The translations under genes and the position numbers were made by a program. Source: an uncultured Muribaculaceae bacterium (lineage in GTDB: Bacteria; Bacteroidota; Bacteroidia; Bacteroidales; Muribaculaceae). From it: a stretch of DNA of 64,000 bases. The notes under the pieces were generated by a model. It was given only the letters and a program-made list of their open reading frames with translations, did not search any database and had not been told where the DNA came from. This document shows positions 1-6,903 of the stretch, one piece after another. Each line of letters opens with the position of its first letter. Position 1 is the first letter of the stretch. Location of the stretch: assembly GCA_910584125.1 (NCBI GenBank), contig CAJTXU010000018.1, forward strand, positions 1 to 64,000, read 5' to 3'.

Positions 1-294
1 CGGCAAGACAGTTGTATATAGCTGCGTTATTGCATTTGTCATGACCTCCGTATTCTTTTCGATAGCATCATCGACCAGACCCGATACATTTTCGGTGGTA
101 GCGATGTTGTCGGGAATTGACACCGATACATTCGGCATCGGCGCGTCCGGATTTGTCGGTGTCGCCATCGCCATCGCCTGAGTTTCCAGAGTCTCGATGC
201 GGGTACTGTGGCTAGTTACTTTCTTTTGCAGGTCGTCAATCTGCGTGCCTTGTTTTTTAAGGTCGCGATTTGCGACCTTAAATATTGTCGAGGA
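1..294 (-). CDS. Coiled-coil reading frame, no start codon, runs off left edge
   Basis: The minus strand has 98 codons without a stop from 294 to the left edge, overlapping the last codons of the RhuM gene in another frame. The residues read as an amphipathic coiled coil (QIDDLQKKV, then THR/IETLE-type heptads) followed by a Pro/Asn-rich linker. No ATG lies near the upstream end; the first in-frame Met codons are near 210-215, inside the coiled-coil and linker part. It may be the 3' part of a gene beheaded when the RhuM gene arrived, or a chance frame. I do not recognise a family. Confidence 0.3.
259..279. repeat. Palindrome at the RhuM stop codon
   Basis: Arms AAGGTCGC and GCGACCTT enclose GATTT, and the RhuM stop codon lies at its edge. 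The core GTCGCGATTTGCGAC differs at one base from the core of the palindrome inside the ORF6N gene at 2268-2294. The T run sits on the wrong side for a terminator of the minus-strand gene. Confidence 0.6.
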
Positions 295-1174
295 TTACAT
301 CTGGCGAGGTCTCCATCTTCGAGAAAGCGAATAGCTTCTTGCCGAGGTCTTTAATGGATGCCCCTATATGATAAAGCGTATCGTCAATAATCAGGAACCT
401 ATCATGAATACGGTCTGCGGTTTTTACCTCGATAGGTGCATACTGGCGATTGTGCCTGTTGACGCTTTGACGGAATGTGCGGCTTATCTCGCCGGTATAT
501 ATAAGTGCCGACACACCTGCGTTTCGGTTGTCGAGTTGAACCAATACGGATTCATCAACATAGTTGTCAATAAGAATAATCCTATTATTCGCGCTCTTGA
601 TAAGACGGCAGATAAATTCATGCGCATCAAATATCTGTCCGTTGAAGAATACGCCTTCCTTTGGAGGGAGGGATGTGCGGATGAAGAAATCAACCTTGTC
701 AGTCAAATCATCAAGCCTTTTATCATGTTCCAGCAAACGTCGGTCAATGCGGCTCTCCATATATAACAGTCGCTGATTGACGCTGTAACCGCGCAATAGA
801 TAATCTTTCAGAATTTTATTGGCCCATATACGGAACTGGGTGCCACGGATGGATTTTACCCTATAACCAACTGATATTATGACATCAAGCGAATAGAATT
901 TCGTCTTGTATCGTTTGCCGTCGGCGGCAGTTAGTAAGGATTCCTTACATACTGAAGATTCCTCTAATTCTCCTTCTTTGAATATATTGCGGATATGTAG
1001 AGTGATGTTGTTTCTTGTAGTTTGGAACAACTCCGTCATCTGCGCCTGTGTCAGCCACACTGTCTCATCCTCCACTCTGACATCCAATGACAGGGTAGAA
1101 TCAGGCTGATAGAGAATAATTTCATTCTCCCTATCAGGGTGTGAGTTGTTTATGTTGTTTTCTATTTCGTTCAT
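278..1174 (-). CDS. RhuM-family DNA-binding protein with PLD-like C-terminal domain
   Basis: A 298-residue protein. Residues about 30-130 match the RhuM (virulence protein RhuM / phage antirepressor-like) domain, with VWLTQAQMTELFQ as the helix-turn-helix and the family hallmark YSLDVIISVGYRV. Residues about 175-290 form a second domain (FFNGQIFDAHEF, LIDNYVDESVL, HDRFLIIDDTLYHIGAS) that resembles the phospholipase-D-like tail common in Bacteroidales RhuM and ORF6N proteins, with a degenerate HxK motif. The molecular role of RhuM proteins is not established; DNA binding is inferred. A -7 box lies just upstream of the ATG. A 15-bp palindrome lies in the coding region at 934-948. Confidence 0.85.
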   Translation of the reverse strand: MNEIENNINNSHPDRENEIILYQPDSTLSLDVRVEDETVWLTQAQMTELFQTTRNNITLHIRNIFKEGELEESSVCKESLLTAADGKRYKTKFYSLDVIISVGYRVKSIRGTQFRIWANKILKDYLLRGYSVNQRLLYMESRIDRRLLEHDKRLDDLTDKVDFFIRTSLPPKEGVFFNGQIFDAHEFICRLIKSANNRIILIDNYVDESVLVQLDNRNAGVSALIYTGEISRTFRQSVNRHNRQYAPIEVKTADRIHDRFLIIDDTLYHIGASIKDLGKKLFAFSKMETSPDVILDNI

Positions 1175-1194
1175 TGGTGTCTCAGTTTTAAGTG

Positions 1195-1202
1195 CAAAGT
1201 TA
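1195..1202 (-). promoter_or_regulatory. Promoter -7 box of RhuM gene
   Basis: TAACTTTG on the minus strand, 20 nt before the ATG, matches the Bacteroidota -7 consensus TAnnTTTG. The predicted leader is very short. Confidence 0.6.
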
Positions 1203-1336
1203 CCAAAAATAATTGATAAATCAGCTGTTTAATGAACAATTCGCCCGTTGTCAACGGGCGAATTTAGTATCTGCTCAAGAGCCTTTGGCAAGCTCGTCGA
1301 AGCCCTTCCCTTTAATTCTCGAATTTGATGTCGGTT

Positions 1337-2524
1337 TCAGAAGTTGTACGACAGCGTCAGGTATGCGCCTTGTGTGAATGATTTGCGGGGATAGAAGTCG
1401 CGGAATGATATGCCGTTGTACGACAGGTGACGCATTTGGCTGTAGATGTCGAGATTCGACATGAGGTAGCCGATGCTGACGCCGCATGGACCGATGTCGG
1501 CGTTGACGCCGAGATGGACGTCCACGGCCAGCCATTGGCCCTTGTTGGTGCTGATATAGTCGTAGTCGACGACCTGCAGTCCATACGTCTTCTCGATGCA
1601 TACCTTTGTGTAAGGGATCATGATCATCACGCCCGGTTCGGCGTAGAGCGACAGCCGCACCTGCCCGAGCGCCAGCGGCGGTGTCTTCAAGACCACCGAC
1701 GGCCGCAGATACAGATTCCAGGGCTTGTTGTCGTCGCCATCTATGGCCCAGTTCGGGCCCGAGGCATATCCGTCTTCGTAATAATTCTGCCAGTTGCCGA
1801 AGCCGCCTCCCACGCCGAAGAACCTCCATATCATATAGTGATAGGAAAGCTGTAGCTGATAGCAGTCTGACGAAGTGAGCGCCCCCGTTATCGAAGCCCG
1901 GTGGTGGGTGAAATCGTCATCAACTTCCTTGGTGTCGTCGGCCATCGCGTTGACGGAGGCGAGGAGAGCGGTGCAGACAAAAAGCGTCTTTAGCAGTGAA
2001 CTTGTCGCTTTCTTTCTGTCATGCTCGGACAAATGTCGATTTACAAGTAGGTAATTATGCTCGATGGTTTCAATCCTCTTGAACATAAGCTCATTACTTA
2101 TCAGGAAGCTGCGCATGGCAGTGAAGGCCCTCATAATTCGGATGTTCACCTCGATAGCTGTCTTGGAGCGGAGCACACTACTTAGCATCGCGACTCCATT
2201 TTCAGTGAACGCATAAGGAGGCTTGCGGCTTCCTCCCCAACTTGATATCACATTTTGTGATTTCAAACTTGATGTCGCAATTTGCGACATCAAGTCCTGT
2301 GTTTCCTCTTTTGTGAGCTGGATTAAAAAGTCGTCAGGAAAGCGTTCGATGTTTCTTTTGACTTGTTCATTCAAGCGTCGTGTTTCAACCCCATATAAGC
2401 GTGCCAGATCGCTGTCCAGCATCACCTGTTGGCCGCGAATCACATGGATAAGGCTCTCTATAGGCAACAGAGGAAACCCGTCGCTGCTGTTGTCCCGATC
2501 GAGTGTATTTTCGGTTTCTTTCAT
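1337..2524 (-). CDS. ORF6N DNA-binding domain fused in frame to an outer-membrane beta-barrel protein
   Basis: A 395-residue chimera. Residues 1-170 are an ORF6N domain (VIRGQQVMLDSDLARLYGV, ERFPDDFLIQLT, PYAFTENGVAMLSSVL, then the helix ending LSEHDR). At about residue 172 it changes abruptly to a complete secretory signal (KKATSSLLKTLFVCTALLAS...AMA) and a roughly 200-residue barrel-like protein of alternating aromatic strands ending TLSYNF, a typical outer-membrane C-terminus. The usual PLD-like tail of ORF6N proteins is missing and the barrel has lost its own ATG. The reading frame is intact through the junction. Either the barrel is now made as a dead fusion, or it is started internally at a non-ATG codon. 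Confidence 0.8.
   Translation of the reverse strand: MKETENTLDRDNSSDGFPLLPIESLIHVIRGQQVMLDSDLARLYGVETRRLNEQVKRNIERFPDDFLIQLTKEETQDLMSQIATSSLKSQNVISSWGGSRKPPYAFTENGVAMLSSVLRSKTAIEVNIRIMRAFTAMRSFLISNELMFKRIETIEHNYLLVNRHLSEHDRKKATSSLLKTLFVCTALLASVNAMADDTKEVDDDFTHHRASITGALTSSDCYQLQLSYHYMIWRFFGVGGGFGNWQNYYEDGYASGPNWAIDGDDNKPWNLYLRPSVVLKTPPLALGQVRLSLYAEPGVMIMIPYTKVCIEKTYGLQVVDYDYISTNKGQWLAVDVHLGVNADIGPCGVSIGYLMSNLDIYSQMRHLSYNGISFRDFYPRKSFTQGAYLTLSYNF
2242..2294. repeat. Two tandem palindromes inside the ORF6N domain
   Basis: At 2268-2294 a perfect palindrome has 13-bp arms (CTTGATGTCGCAA) around a single T. At 2242-2266 a second has 11-bp arms with one mismatch (TTGATATCACA / TGTGATTTCAA) around TTT. 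They encode two tandem copies of an L-x-S-Q-x-x-x-S-S peptide in the variable loop after the ORF6N helix-turn-helix. Confidence 0.85.
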
Positions 2525-2544
2525 GGTGCTTGCTATTCTGATTG

Positions 2545-2552
2545 CAAAGTTA
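2545..2552 (-). promoter_or_regulatory. Promoter -7 box of ORF6N chimera
   Basis: TAACTTTG on the minus strand, 20 nt upstream of the ATG, the same position as in the RhuM gene at 1195-1202. The chimera is therefore driven by the ORF6N promoter. Confidence 0.55.
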
Positions 2553-2672
2553 ACGAAAATAATCGATACAGTATGCTTGGTTCGTGGATTTTAGCCGTGA
2601 TTTATGGTTTTGGGGTGCGGATTTTGCACCTCAAATTATCCGTATCATAGGCTGCTTCAATTGACAGCGGGC

Positions 2673-2840
2673 CTATGTCAAGACGAGGTCGTAGATTCCC
2701 CAGCAGAGGAGAGTGTAGACGAAGATGACCGTGAAGTAGCGCAAAGTCTTCGACTTTATGATCTGACGCTTGTCGAAAATCCAAAGCAGAAGGACTCCGA
2801 AGAGTATATAAGCCAGAAGATAATACCAAGGAATGCTCAT
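2673..2840 (-). CDS. Small two-helix membrane protein
   Basis: A 55-residue protein starting MSIPWYYLLAYILF. It has two hydrophobic segments, about residues 5-20 and 34-50, separated by a basic loop (DKRQIIKSKTLR), so it is predicted to be a small inner-membrane protein. An upstream extension to 2942 is possible but reads less like a coding N-terminus. I recognise no family, and no operon partner is adjacent. Confidence 0.5.
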   Translation of the reverse strand: MSIPWYYLLAYILFGVLLLWIFDKRQIIKSKTLRYFTVIFVYTLLCWGIYDLVLT

Positions 2841-3037
2841 GATGAATCGATTTGGAGTTCTGATTTTCTTAGAAGACGCTGATTGAAGCAAATTATTGTG
2901 AAAGAATTGGAAAAACAGGATTAAACCGGCTGCCACTACCATAGAGTATTGTCTTCGGGAATGAAATATGGAAATAAATGTCGGCGAGGGATGTAGTTTT
3001 TCGGTAGATTTCGCGTCTAATGGTCAGAAACGTCTAA

Positions 3038-3544
3038 ATGAAAATGAAAAAGAGAGACAACAATGACAACCTCGACTTCCGGAGTCTTGTGACCGAACAT
3101 AGATCGACCATATACTCGGTTTGCTATATGTATGCCGAGTCCAAAGAGGAGGCCGACGACCTGTTTCAGGAGGCACTCGTCAATCTCTGGCAAGGCTTTG
3201 AGGGCTTTAGAGGCGACTGCAGTCCGCGGTCGTGGATCTATCGGGTCAGCCTCAACACATGTCTGACCCTCAGGCGGAAGAAACGGGTCAAGACCGTACC
3301 GCTCGACCTGTCGGCCGACGTGTTCAGCGATACCAGCGCCACTGGGCGCAGCAACCGTATGCTCCACGACCGCATAACGAGGCTCGAGCCGTTCGACAGA
3401 GCCATCATATTGCTCTGGCTGGAGGATATGCCATATGAGGAAATCGCCGCCATCGTCGGCATCTCCGTCAAGGCGTTGGGCGTCAGGCTCACAAGAATCC
3501 GCCAGAAACTCAAATCACTCAATACCGAATCGACAAAACATTGA
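3038..3544 (+). CDS. ECF-type RNA polymerase sigma factor
   Basis: A 168-residue sigma-70 family protein of extracytoplasmic-function size. Region 2 covers about residues 15-80 (EHRSTIYSVCYMY, EEADDLFQEALVNLW, SPRSWIYRVSLNTCL), and region 4 about residues 108-165 with the helix-turn-helix PYEEIAAIVGISVKALGVRLTR. It directs core RNA polymerase to a regulon that cannot be read from here. The next gene starts 4 nt after its stop and encodes a membrane protein, the usual place of a sigma-factor regulator, although no FecR or zinc anti-sigma signature is visible. Confidence 0.9.
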   Translation: MKMKKRDNNDNLDFRSLVTEHRSTIYSVCYMYAESKEEADDLFQEALVNLWQGFEGFRGDCSPRSWIYRVSLNTCLTLRRKKRVKTVPLDLSADVFSDTSATGRSNRMLHDRITRLEPFDRAIILLWLEDMPYEEIAAIVGISVKALGVRLTRIRQKLKSLNTESTKH

Positions 3545-3548
3545 CACA

Positions 3549-4160
3549 ATGGATGAAATCAAAGAACTCCGCGACCAGATGGCCGCGATGAAAAACAGTC
3601 TCGACAACTATGCCATCATCAACGGACGCCTCATGCAGTCGGTGATGAGAGAGCGCTCGAAGGGACTCAACAGGCTCGTGGGCGGCGAACTGATACTGAC
3701 GCCCTTCCTGATACTCTTCTTTTTCGGCATATGCCATGCGTTCGGCATGACGATATGGATGCCGGTCACAATGTCGGTGGCTTGTGTCGTCGACGCTCTC
3801 CTCGACCTCAAGACCGTCAGAGTTCCGGAAAAACTTATCGGCAGTCTGACGCTGCGAGATTTCAGGGAGTTCCTGATACGTCAGAAGCGTCAGCGCGCAC
3901 TTCAGCTCGCCATCGAGATGCCGTTGATCCTGGCGTGGGTCGTATGGTTCCTGCTCTCATACTTCGGCGGCGAAGCGTTCGGATACTCGGTGAATCCAGT
4001 GGCTAAGTATGTGTTTGTCGGCGCGATGCTTATCCTTGTCCTGGTGATAGTTGCCGTCATCTACTTCCGCATCCAGGGTGTCAACACCCGCATGATCCAG
4101 GAAATAGATGCGATGGAAAATTACCCCTGCGACACAACGCCGCACACCGGCGAGGAATGA
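3549..4160 (+). CDS. Membrane protein cotranscribed with the sigma factor
   Basis: A 203-residue protein. The start at 3549 (MDEIKELRDQ) follows the sigma-factor stop by 4 nt. A cytoplasmic coiled-coil N-terminus of about 40 residues precedes four hydrophobic segments arranged as two hairpins (ELILTPFLILFFFGI, MPVTMSVACVVDALL, AIEMPLILAWVVWFLL, VFVGAMLILVLVIVAVIYF). Position suggests a regulator or sensor that holds the ECF factor at the membrane, but this is inference only. No named family is recognised. Confidence 0.75.
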   Translation: MDEIKELRDQMAAMKNSLDNYAIINGRLMQSVMRERSKGLNRLVGGELILTPFLILFFFGICHAFGMTIWMPVTMSVACVVDALLDLKTVRVPEKLIGSLTLRDFREFLIRQKRQRALQLAIEMPLILAWVVWFLLSYFGGEAFGYSVNPVAKYVFVGAMLILVLVIVAVIYFRIQGVNTRMIQEIDAMENYPCDTTPHTGEE

Positions 4161-4191
4161 CGACCACTTAATCTGAGAACCTCATACCTTG

Positions 4192-4221
4192 AGGGTCGCG
4201 TCGACAGGCGTGACCCTTTTT
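4192..4221 (+). terminator. Intrinsic terminator after sigma-factor operon
   Basis: AGGGTC pairs with GACCCT across an 14-nt interior that can pair further, followed by a T run. It lies 31 nt after the stop codon. Confidence 0.7.
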
Positions 4222-4316
4222 CAGCATCCGGAAATTAAACCGAAATTCGGGGTAATACTTGCGCTGCGTTATTGTTCTTTGGCAGGATATGAAGCAGATA
4301 CGAAATAAAATTAAAT

Positions 4317-4347
4317 TTTGAAATAACTATATTTTTGATTAACTTTG
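4317..4347 (+). promoter_or_regulatory. Bacteroidota promoter before small membrane gene
   Basis: TTTG at 4317-4320, a 19-nt spacer, then TAACTTTG at 4340-4347. This is a near-perfect match to the Bacteroidota sigma-ABfr promoter, with a 30-nt distance to the ATG. Confidence 0.8.
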
Positions 4348-4376
4348 GAATCAAAAATCAGGAAACCGATTAAACA

Positions 4377-4667
4377 ATGAAACAGATTGACAAAAAGACG
4401 GAGCGTAGGTTGAGATGGCTGTTCCTGCCCTGTGTGGTTATTGCCATTATTATAGTCCTCGATCTGCTTCTCGGATGGAATTTACATGCCGAGTCTTGGG
4501 GAAACACAGCTTTGATGATTGCACTCGCAATTCCTTTATTGGCATATTGCATAGTGTCGATAAGGCAGAAATGCTGGGGGGTGCTTGCTTTCATATTGAT
4601 TATCGCGACCATCACTTATCTCAATATGGCGAACGTATTTGTGAATTTATTAGTTCCGAATACATAG
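4377..4667 (+). CDS. Small integral membrane protein
   Basis: A 96-residue protein with a charged N-terminus (MKQIDKKTERRLRW) and three hydrophobic helices (about residues 15-33, 42-61 and 67-92). It has its own strong promoter and no operon partner, and faces the convergent PtuB gene. The family is not recognised; the composition suggests a simple inner-membrane protein. Confidence 0.7.
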   Translation: MKQIDKKTERRLRWLFLPCVVIAIIIVLDLLLGWNLHAESWGNTALMIALAIPLLAYCIVSIRQKCWGVLAFILIIATITYLNMANVFVNLLVPNT

Positions 4668-4753
4668 AGGGCATTCTTTTACACTAATCCTTGGGCGGCC
4701 GGTACGGACCGCCTTTCCATGCCGGGACGCGCGCAGCCCTCTGCATGCGGTAA

Positions 4754-5377
4754 TCAGCGGTTTTTCAGTTCAAAATCCACGACAAATGAGAAGCCGGCCG
4801 TAGCCATGAATGCGTGCACAGTCTCGGCATCAAGTTGCGACATGTCGCGCACCTGACGCATCAACGACCTCCGGCGGTTCTTAAGTTCCCCATCGTTGAG
4901 ATTATACATTTGTATCGTTTGGGCCGCAATGGTTTTCTCTTCTTCCGGTAAGGTTGGATGTGGTTCGATTTCCCCATCGGTACGATACCAGAATTTTTCC
5001 GTAAGATTCGCTTCCAATGGAGACCAGAACGATTCATACATCATATCTGCTTTCTGTCGAGGTCCTGAGATAAGACTATCTTTGTAATCAGAGCCCCACT
5101 TGTCGCATTTAGCAGCTGCAAATAGATTTTTCCATACGAAAGTCAATTCGGGATACAACACTTTTTTACGGAAATGGTCAAGATGTACCGTCCGGGTCGT
5201 GCCCTCTCCAATCCAGAGTCCAGCGTAGGCGCATTCATTTCGTTGCTCTTCAAGCGCCAATTCTCTCAACTGAGAATATTCATTATTAGCATTGGCATGA
5301 AAATCACTCCAACTCCATCCAGACTGTATTGCCCGTGACAGGACCGCCGTTGATTCCCCCTTCTCTATTGTCTTCAT
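4754..5377 (-). CDS. ptuB: PtuB-like HNH nuclease of a Septu-type system
   Basis: A 207-residue protein of the TIGR02646/PtuB type. The HNH fold is visible at about residues 50-95: a Cys-x-Tyr start (NECAYAG), the DH pair in VHLDHFRKK, and the Asn of WKNLFAAAKCDKWG. Family members cut nucleic acid after an ATPase partner senses infection. Its ATG overlaps the stop of the ATPase frame in an ATGA arrangement, so the two are translationally coupled. If the TAG in the upstream ATPase stops most ribosomes, coupled translation of this gene should drop. The nuclease itself looks complete. Confidence 0.8.
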   Translation of the reverse strand: MKTIEKGESTAVLSRAIQSGWSWSDFHANANNEYSQLRELALEEQRNECAYAGLWIGEGTTRTVHLDHFRKKVLYPELTFVWKNLFAAAKCDKWGSDYKDSLISGPRQKADMMYESFWSPLEANLTEKFWYRTDGEIEPHPTLPEEEKTIAAQTIQMYNLNDGELKNRRRSLMRQVRDMSQLDAETVHAFMATAGFSFVVDFELKNR

Positions 5378-5592
5378 TTCAACCCCGGTTTGTCTCTGCG
5401 CATCTTCTCTATTCTCAAGTCAATCACCTCTGGATCGTCAGCTCCCAATATCCTGACCAATTCATCAAAATTGCGGTAAAATGATTGCTGATCCGACCGA
5501 GAGATCGAGTCATAGGCTGCTTCAATTATAGACTGGACATGCAGACTACGTGCCATCGACACGTCAAATACCGATGACAATATGCTGGATGA
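5374..5592 (-). pseudogene. C-terminal remainder of the PtuA ATPase after in-frame TAG
   Basis: Seventy-two codons continue in exactly the ATPase frame after the TAG at 5593-5595, beginning SSSIL. The reading ...QTFGR-stop-SSSIL fits the family pattern in which T(Y/F)GR is followed by a few residues and a short alpha-helical tail. No good ATG starts this piece; the first in-frame Met is at the MARSLHVQ peptide. It is thus the tail of the same gene, made only by readthrough, rather than a separate small gene. Its end overlaps the PtuB start. Confidence 0.8.
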
Positions 5593-6603
5593 CTACCGTC
5601 CGAATGTCTGCCGCTCAGTGACAACGCCATTATCTATGCCGAACACGCATCCGTCTACATCCGACGCCACAATCGGCGAATGAGTAGTGATGAAGAACTG
5701 GCAGTTGGGGAATGTCCTCACCAGTTTCGACACAACCGTCTGTTGCCATTTGGGATGCAGATGCAGCTCGATCTCATCTAACAAGACGATGCCTTCCCCT
5801 TGCAACGGATTTCCCGACGGATTCGCGATTGCCAGTCGACGCGCGATGTCGCAAACAAGTGATATATAGCATTTCTCTCCGTCTGAAAGCTGATTTATTT
5901 TGAAGACCTCGTTCCCCTTGCGCATTGTCAATGCAAGAGGACGACGTGTGACTTTCAAGTCATGGTAATCGGGCATCATCTTTGACATGCATGCCCTCAC
6001 TGCTTCAAGCCCCGGGTCGCGATAATCAGGGCTCTCCTTATATCGCTCATTCTCGTAATCTTCCGAGAGTCTGAACCAGTTGAAGAGATCAGAAAAGAGC
6101 TGAGTGCCGTTCAGGGCATTGGTGTATGCGTCCAATTGTACATAACCGCTTTTCCCTCTCGGCAGACGCGGATATATATTCGGTATGACCCTGTTGACGC
6201 CATAATGGACCACAATCGGCAAGCTTAAATCGGCATGGTCGTCGAGTTTGCCGCGGAGTCCGGTTACAAACGCCGTCATATTAGACAGATCCGACTTGTC
6301 GGTCTTGCGATATTTAAGACTGCGATAAAGCTTCCATACGCCAGCCCCATCAATATCCAATGCGACCGTACAGCCGTCGGGCGATTGTTTCGCGATATCA
6401 TCCTTAGGGATATCGCGTCCGCGGCCTTTGGGAGACGACATCCTTGCCGTGAACCATGAAAACACCAACGACATAGCGTCAAGCACGCTTGACTTTCCGG
6501 CGCCGTTTATGCCGACAAACAGGTTCACATGCTTATCGAGCCGGTGAATATGAATGTCGTCAAGCCCCCGGAAATGTTCAATGTCTACACTTTTAACTTT
6601 CAT
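5593..6603 (-). CDS. ptuA: PtuA-like AAA/SMC-type ATPase, ends at premature TAG
   Basis: From the ATG at 6603 (MKVKSVDIEHFRGL) the frame gives 336 residues to a TAG. It has an ABC/SMC-type ATPase fold: Walker A GINGAGKSS near residue 35, signature LSDGEK, Walker B IVLLDEIELHLHP and the H-loop TTHSP. This is the sensor ATPase of Septu-type (PtuAB) phage defence. A start at 6648 is possible, but the -7 box at 6656-6663 would leave almost no leader. The helical tail expected in the family lies in frame beyond the TAG, so the gene is either freshly inactivated or read through. Confidence 0.8.
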   Translation of the reverse strand: MKVKSVDIEHFRGLDDIHIHRLDKHVNLFVGINGAGKSSVLDAMSLVFSWFTARMSSPKGRGRDIPKDDIAKQSPDGCTVALDIDGAGVWKLYRSLKYRKTDKSDLSNMTAFVTGLRGKLDDHADLSLPIVVHYGVNRVIPNIYPRLPRGKSGYVQLDAYTNALNGTQLFSDLFNWFRLSEDYENERYKESPDYRDPGLEAVRACMSKMMPDYHDLKVTRRPLALTMRKGNEVFKINQLSDGEKCYISLVCDIARRLAIANPSGNPLQGEGIVLLDEIELHLHPKWQQTVVSKLVRTFPNCQFFITTHSPIVASDVDGCVFGIDNGVVTERQTFGR

Positions 6604-6655
6604 ATGGTGCGAATTAGATTTGATGTGTGCACGAATACCCCATGCCATCCGACCG

Positions 6656-6687
6656 CAAAGTTACAAAATATAATCAATTAAAACAAA
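6656..6687 (-). promoter_or_regulatory. Promoter of the ptuAB operon
   Basis: On the minus strand TTTG (6684-6687), a 20-nt spacer, then TAACTTTG (6656-6663). This supports the 6603 start with a leader of about 45 nt. Confidence 0.7.
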
Positions 6688-6845
6688 ATTCGTGTGAAAA
6701 GGCTAAGACATATCTGTGGAATTTAGAACCATAATTTAAGATCAGAGGTGCCGATTCTGTTCGGGAGATGTTCGGTTTTTGTTCGGAGTGGGGCGGAAAC
6801 CATTTGACCGTTGGCACGTTATCAAGAAAGGAACCGCTTCCGGCC

Positions 6846-6902
6846 ATTAAACACACTACCCATGTGATTAAACACACTACCAACGCGATTAAACACACTA
6901 CC
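6846..6902. repeat. Three 21-bp direct repeats ending at the pncB start codon
   Basis: ATTAAACACACTACC occurs at 6846, 6867 and 6888, each followed by a 6-nt spacer (CATGTG, AACGCG, CATGCG). The helical-turn spacing and the position immediately before the ATG suggest an operator or a translation-control site. A NAD-responsive repressor is one guess; nothing in the sequence identifies it. Confidence 0.85.
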
Positions 6903-6903
6903 C

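Noticed and set aside
259..279. Terminator for the RhuM gene at 278-1174
   Set aside because: The T run lies on the plus-strand side that precedes the stem, so it cannot act for the minus-strand gene.
5374..5580. Separate small third gene between PtuA and PtuB
   Set aside because: It lacks an ATG at its apparent start, begins with TTG, and is in exactly the same frame as the ATPase; its sequence fits the missing ATPase tail.
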